From: Rhynchonema sp. JSB1_4 | Lineage: Eukaryota > Nematoda > Chromadorea > Monhysterida > Xyalidae | Reading direction: 5' to 3' | Length of the DNA stretch: 64,000 bases | NCBI GenBank assembly: GCA_030248065.1 | Contig: JASAMV010003795.1 | Coordinates: 1-64,000 of the forward strand | Shown: piece after piece, positions 58,186 through 64,000 of the stretch | Layout: each line of letters starts with the position of its first letter | Position numbering within the stretch: position 1 is the stretch's first letter | Position numbers and translations under genes: made by a program | Notes under the pieces: model-generated | Databases searched by the model: none | What the model was told of the DNA's origin: nothing | The model's input: the letters and a program-made list of their open reading frames with translations, nothing else

Positions 58186-61141
58186 TCAAGAGAGCACACT
58201 TGGTGACAGAACATCGGCCTCAAGCAACGACGGGCTAAGAACATCTGGGTTGAGCACAGACGGACTGAGAACGGCGCCACCCAGCAATCGCGGGGTCAGA
58301 ATGTCCGGACTCAAAACGCTCGGCACCAAAATGTCCGGACTGAACATGTACGGACTCAGAATCGTCGGGGCCAGCACTTCGGGACTCAAAATGGGTGGGG
58401 AAAAAGCGAATGGCGACAGAACACTCGGAATGAGGACACCTGGGGACAAAATGGCTGGGTTGAACATGCCGGGGGACAAGGTGCTGGCAACGAGTGCTTG
58501 GGGGGCCAGAATTGAGGGGGAAAACATGGCTGGTGACAGGGTGGCGTGACCAAGCAGCGCCGGGGCAAGAATGCCGGGAGAGAAAATCACCGGCGCCAAC
58601 AGTCCGGGGTCTTCCTCATCCGCGTGCTGAGTTTGACGTTTCCTCCGCCCTCTCACACCTTCGCGTCGTTGGCCTTTCGCCATTTGCCTGATCTCAAGTT
58701 CGAGCGCCTTCTTGCGTTGCGATCTGTCCGTGACGAGCGCGAATCGCCGTTTATCGGTCTTCAAATACGGACCGTGGTCGTTGAAGAAAATGTCGAATTG
58801 ATAATTCTCGACGAACGTGTACCCGAAGCGATTCATTTCGTTGATCTGTCGACGACTGAAACTGTCCATGTAGTTGGCCCACGTCTCCACCATTCGAAGG
58901 TGCGCCACCGCCAGACGTTGCTGATCGTTGATGGTGCTGTTGTCGATCTCTTTGTCGATCCAGTCAAGGATGTTAGCCACGGCCTCGTTGGCGCCCGTTA
59001 GCTCCATCAGCGTCTGCAACAGTGTAAGCTTCCGTTTAGGGATGGTTGCAGCGGTGCATAGGTACCTATATGAGCATGAAATTTCGCAAATTTGACTGGA
59101 AATAATCGTAATTTAAAGCAATATAATCTTCTTTGCTGTCATGCCCATAGTATTTCAGTAACATGATTCACAGAAAGAACCTGTTCTTCGAATTAAGCCA
59201 AAAATATTGCAGTGTCGAATAAAATGCAAATGTAGAACCCAAGACACCCAAAAGCAATTGAGCTGAAACATCACCTGCAGCCACTCGTCTTTGTGCTGTA
59301 CTTTCAGTGCATCGAGCACTTGTGGCAGCGATCCGGGATGGTCGCGTTGGAAACTGAGAATCTCCGGTGACAACAGCCGTTGTTTGTTGTCGTCATTCGT
59401 GGAAATCGACAGGAATTTGGGAGACAGAATTGAAAGTGGAGAGATTTGATGTCGATTGGCGACCTCGGCGAAACGATCCATCAGGGTCAGAAGGGAATGA
59501 CCGATGGTTGAGTTGGCGGACTGCGGGGAATCCAGCTGTTGGGCGGTGGGGAAGAACTTGGATGGCTTTTGTTGCGATGAGGACGCCTTGGACAGCCTGC
59601 AAAAAGAGATTTTGCTCTTTTGTGAGGAACTGTACGAAAGCATAGTAGTTAGCACCTACCATTTAGCCACCCGGTATCTGGAAGCCACATAAGAAGAACC
59701 GTTCTTGAATGCTTTGAAGAGTGATGCGCAGCAAGTGAAGAGCAATGCACCAAGTCGGTCACCATGAACGGGGTTCTAAACCACGGGAATCATTCGAAAA
59801 CCATAATGATGATTAGGATGGGGCGGTGCATTGCAATTCACTTGAAAAGTCAGTGGTTCTGTCAGGTGAACACGGGGGAGGCACGATAACAAGGATGACA
59901 ACGCTGTTTGATGCTTTGAAAATTGCTGGCGTGTGTCCGCTGAAGGCAATTCATACGTTCCATTCCGTTGTATCCAATCCTTAGCCCACCCATATCCCAA
60001 CCTCATCAATCGATTCAATCTCTGCCATGCGTGATAATTCTTGCGTGACTTTGCGGCGACATGATTGACCGACATGGGTGCCTCACCACGCAACAGCGAA
60101 TGCAAGAATTTGATGGCGCGAATCTCGGGTGTTGGAGAGAGCAACTCGAATGATTCCATACTGGCTGGCCGGCTAGCTGATGTTTCAAGGAATGACTCGT
60201 ACGGTTGCAGGGTGTCGACAAGGCGATGGACGCCTGATGAAAGAAGGACGGACAGCGATTTTTCTGATTTCGAAACCACACGGTACAAAATTTAAAAAAA
60301 CCTCTATAGCCTTACCCGACGCCCTTTTCGCCCTCCTAACCACCGGTGTTTGTTTGATCGCCATTCGATGTCTGCTTTTGCGCAGGAATCGCTGAAATCG
60401 TTGCAGCACCGTGCGATATTTGGTGGCGCGACGGTCAAACGCTTTGGTCAGACACAGTGATTTCGCTTGAAAATCGTTTTCGGCTGGAAGAGTGGTGAAA
60501 CATCAGATGATGGCGCTCTGGGTTGGATGATGTTTTACAGATGGATGCTGTGTTTATTATTCGAGATGGTGCTGGATGAGAGTTGACGTACGATAATTGT
60601 ACCTGGATAACCTGGTGCACCGCCCTTGTGCTATCAGGTTGGAATGAACAAGCAAAATGTGCTATCAGGTTGAAATGAACAAGCAAAAAACACGCTGTAC
60701 AATTCATATTGCATGACTGGAGACTACTACTGTCAGGTTCAAATTCAATTCATAGTGGCTGCAACCTGGTCTAAGCAGCCAACATCAACCCAACCCACCA
60801 GCGGCAAGGAAGCACCTTTCGAACGTGTGTTTATACCACGAAGGCAGTTCAGTGATCGTACGTCTGGCCACTGCTGTCAGCAATGCATCCAGGGCCGATT
60901 GTGCCCAGCCATGGTGCAGCTGGCCGATGTTGTTGGCCACGGTGCTGTTGTGCAACTGCAGACTTGCTTCGATTGGCGTGGCAAGCTCTGAAAATGTTTC
61001 CCGAAAATCTAGCTATTGTAACTCTTGTTTTTCAAATAAAAAATATGCACTATGTATCTTTTCATTTTTTAATTCATAACATCCACCTATACCTGACACG
61101 AACAGCACGCCAAAAACGGCAAATACACGATAATTGTCCAT
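58186..61141 (-). CDS. MLT-10-like moulting-cycle protein
   Basis: Exons 5' to 3': 61141-61093, 60987-60799, 60483-60316, 60263-59990, 59677-59660, 59596-59275 and 59013-58186; 1848 nt, 615 aa. A signal peptide (MDNYRVFAVFGVLFVS) is followed by a helical, basic region, then LSP motifs (SPLSILSPKFLS, RLLSPEILSF) and a helical domain (LDWIDKEIDNS, WANYMDSFSRRQINEMNRFGY). A basic RGRRKRQ stretch precedes about 135 residues of LSPxxxxP-type repeats (LSPGMFNPAILSPGVL...), ending LSPSVLS. This repeat tail and layout are those of the nematode moulting-cycle (MLT-10) family, secreted epidermal proteins expressed around moults. RGRRKRQ looks like a furin-type cleavage site. The 18-bp exon 59677-59660 and the exon 4 donor (GTGGGC) were chosen by phase and are the weakest part. 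Confidence 0.8.
58192..58605 (-). repeat. LSP tandem repeat region of the MLT-10-like gene
   Basis: About 20 units of 15-18 bp coding for LSPxxL(x)P-type heptads, on the plus strand read as GG(C/A)GACAGAACnnnn and similar. The unit is diverged at DNA level but strict at protein level, which implies selection on the protein. A 99-codon plus-strand frame here is a shadow. Confidence 0.8.
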
Positions 61142-64000
61142 TAAAATATTTCTGTTGGCTCAAATGTGTGCAAGGCGGTTTATCATGCGCTGACCTGCAA
61201 GTCGATTAACAGTTATTTTTTGTTAATGCGTGTATGGACTAGTTACGACAAAATGCTTGAGCAAATAATACACTATGTGAACATAATCCGATCCGACCAT
61301 AAATCATATGAATAGTATAGGTGCGTATTGCATTGCACAATCATACACTGTATGTAAGTTGTGCAGATCTGGACCTGCACACAATGTGGCATGGCACCGT
61401 TTAAATGAGCCAAACGTCAAAGACGATCAAAAATTGCAAATGAACCGGCAGCAACAGGGCGCGCCAGGAGTGCTAAATTGGTGCTGCAAAATTGCAGTGT
61501 TCGTTCAAACGAATTAAAACCCAATTTCGTAGCACCAACTCAAAAACTGTTTGTTGCATTATGTTTAATTGTCGTAATTATCAAGGTTCCTACCGCCTAC
61601 AATACGTGCTGTAAGAACATTACACCATACAGCTACTGTCGGGCGTGCGCATTTTTCATAATTTGGGACACCGGATATCGGATTTATAGTTAAGTGCGCG
61701 CGACTTCCGTTCCGAAAAGGAAACAAGAATAATGTTTCGCCAAGTTTCGAGCGTCAGATGCCCACATTCACAAAGCACTACCGAACACGGTCTAAAAACG
61801 GTTCTTTGGGTTTAAGACGTAACGTTTGTGCATTAGCTGATTATCTAACTTTAAGATATGAGGAGGGAGAAAAACACACGCACATACTGTATACAGTGAG
61901 ATTGTATTGGAATTTAATCGAAGAATAAACTGACAGATGGGTCGGGTGGCCTTGCGAATGGCGGACAAAAATGAAAGTCAGGGTAACATTTTCACACCAT
62001 CTTCCAGCCAAAAATAAGGCATTGATCGTACGTTGACCTTTCCAATTCACCCGTGTTACATTGATCGGCTGAAAGTTTTTCACCAATTGCGCAAACACCG
62101 CTGCTCATTTGTTTGTTCGTTCAGGGACCGGTACAAATTCGTACCGCGTGTACACTCCGAGGACATGCATGGATTTGTGGCGTTAATAGCGTGTCATCCC
62201 TAATTATTTATTTGTGTATTACCGACATGCACGCACAATCAACATTAACCTGTTTATACCCATGTACTGTACCTATCTAATCCATGAAAAGATCAATCGA
62301 TCCGAGCCGACAGACACAGCAAACAACAATAACGCGTTTATGTGTATCGTTTACGGCGTGTGTTCTTGGATTTGGCAAGTGCCACAAGAACAAAACAGCT
62401 GTAGGTGAAAATTGGTGAACGATCCGGAATCGGAATCGTGATTCAATTCGAAGTCGTATGTGCATTTCATAAAATTTGACATGAACTGAATAACTCATGG
62501 CCGATATTGAATGATGCTTCACATGTACCCATCTGCCTCGTTTCAGTTTGAGTACCCTCTGGTCGACATTTTCAAATCGAAACAGGACCGAACCAACCCC
62601 GGGGCTCAATTATACTTAAAATATAAAAATGCCACCTAAATGTTGCGGGACCCGTCCTTGAACGCGCTGCATGCAGCGATATATTCCCATAACATTTCGT
62701 GACTGATCCGATAAATCAAATTTCAGTGGCCCCCCGTGTCAGTAAACATATGCAGACACACGCACGCATCGTACAGTACACGCACAGTCGTAATCGGTAC
62801 AGAAAAAGCGTGTTGTTGCTTATAACACTTTTCGGCTGGGCAAACAATTCTCCATGATCGCGTAATTTTTTCCCGCCCCAGATTGCAAATTTGATTGGTT
62901 TAAAAATTATGAAAATGGTAAATTGATTCTGTCATACCCAGTTGTGTGATGGTTCAGCTGTGGTGTGATTATAAGCGCTTGCATTCACAATAATTTAATT
63001 GGCACAATTTTGCAGACTCGGTTTTTTGTTGGTGGAGTTTGTCCTTTGTGTTGCGAACTGTATGCCCTGCAAAAACAAAAAAAATAATTCTCTTTGCCTT
63101 TTTTGTGCAAAAACGGGGCAGCAACGTCTCACACTTCAAAATGCATATCCGTCAAGTTTGACACACTGTCAAGTAAGAAACAGATATCAAACATGGGAGT
63201 AAAATTTACTGTGCATGCGTATGCAACACATTTTTCCTCATAGAACCGAATAATACTCAGCTGGACAGCACAACGTCAGGCACGTCATGTTGTATTCGGG
63301 ACAAAACACCACGCAAGAGGGCGTATACCCAAACCACGGGGGTTATCAAATGCCAGCAACTGAAGAGAACACACACGACCAGGCGGGATCACCTAGGCTT
63401 CCTTCAAAGGCTGCTTTATACTTTTGCAAAAGCGTAAAATATTTGATTATTGTTCTTCCAAGCGAGCTGAAGAAGCACTGTATGTTTTGATGTTTCAGTG
63501 AGACAAACAGTTACATGGATGCACTCAGTGATGTTCGCAAATCAGCAACTCACGGTCGACTTCCATCCCACCACCCTTGGTTACCCTACCACACAAGATT
63601 TTTTGACTTTCTGAACAAGTGGTCATTCACCCTACGAATGGAAGAACTCAAACAAAAAACATACATGTAATTAGCGACAAGAAACATATACATAAGCGCA
63701 GTCATTGGTGCTCCTGACTGTTTGTTACATGTGTGTCATGTTCATGCAGTTATGTATGATTTAATGGCTTGGCAATCTTCTGATGAGTCTCCAATGGGAT
63801 GTACCATGCTTTATCTCACTTGGAAAAAATAAGACCACTGCTCTTATTTCGAACAATGCAATCAAACTTACTTTGTCTTCCAGTATTGTGGCTCATTACC
63901 GTATCAGCCGTGGTTCGACTATCCCTCGCATAAAAAATCCAACCCCATCAACTGATATAAAACCTGTGGGTAAGTCCAGCCCATCTCAACTGATCCAGAC
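61142..64000. other. Region beyond the MLT-10-like gene
   Basis: No gene is supported. A stop-terminated open stretch follows a TGATGTTTCAG acceptor-like site at 63500-63671 (plus, ETNSYMDALSDVRKSATH then about 35 more residues) and could be a terminal exon, but no preceding exon fits in phase. The remainder shows no repeat or RNA gene I can name. Confidence 0.35.

Noticed and set aside
59776..59989. Extension of MLT-10-like exon 4 to the stop at 59776
   Set aside because: The frame is open but would end the protein before the LSP repeats; splicing at 59990 to the 18-bp exon keeps phase to the repeat exons. An alternative short isoform remains possible.

Overview
This window looks like repeat-rich genomic DNA from a nematode; I cannot name the species. 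Four things point that way. There is a gene of the moulting-cycle MLT-10 type with LSP-x(n) tandem repeats. There are degenerate TTAGGC tracts, the nematode telomere unit. 3' splice sites are mostly TTTCAG-like, and introns interrupt every gene. Exons were joined by protein similarity, splice motifs and phase, and each well-supported joined CDS comes out as a whole number of codons.

Layout. 1-13.7 kb holds no convincing host gene. It is a stack of mobile elements: foldback MITEs, hAT-like non-autonomous elements with 8-bp target duplications nested inside one another, and a young gag-only LTR retrotransposon (4627-9149, minus strand, identical LTRs) at the core. 13.8-28.2 kb carries four plus-strand genes: ARL1 (small GTPase of the trans-Golgi), an HP1 chromobox protein, PEX19 (peroxisomal membrane protein chaperone, CaaX end CSIM), and a four-pass MARVEL-like membrane protein. 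PEX19 introns are heavily loaded with transposons. 28.6-36.7 kb and 44.5-51.3 kb are two complete minus-strand ionotropic glutamate receptor genes (1026 and 974 aa, kainate/AMPA class). They share many exon lengths and so arose by duplication. Between them is about 8 kb of gene-poor DNA with a decayed histone H3-like sequence. 51.4-54.6 kb may hold a small unrecognised minus-strand gene. 58.2-61.1 kb is the MLT-10-like gene (615 aa). The last 3 kb has no gene I can support.

The genes do not form a pathway. The clear relationships are the duplicated receptor pair and the shared invasion of introns by one family of CAGTG-ended elements. The most unusual signals are the Russian-doll transposon cluster with target duplications intact at several levels, an element carrying seven copies of a 17-bp motif, an inverted pair of GGCCC-rich arrays inside a receptor intron, splice donors that avoid GTAAGT and often use GTTGGT, and a 10-mer (TGATGTTTCA) that is far more frequent than chance.
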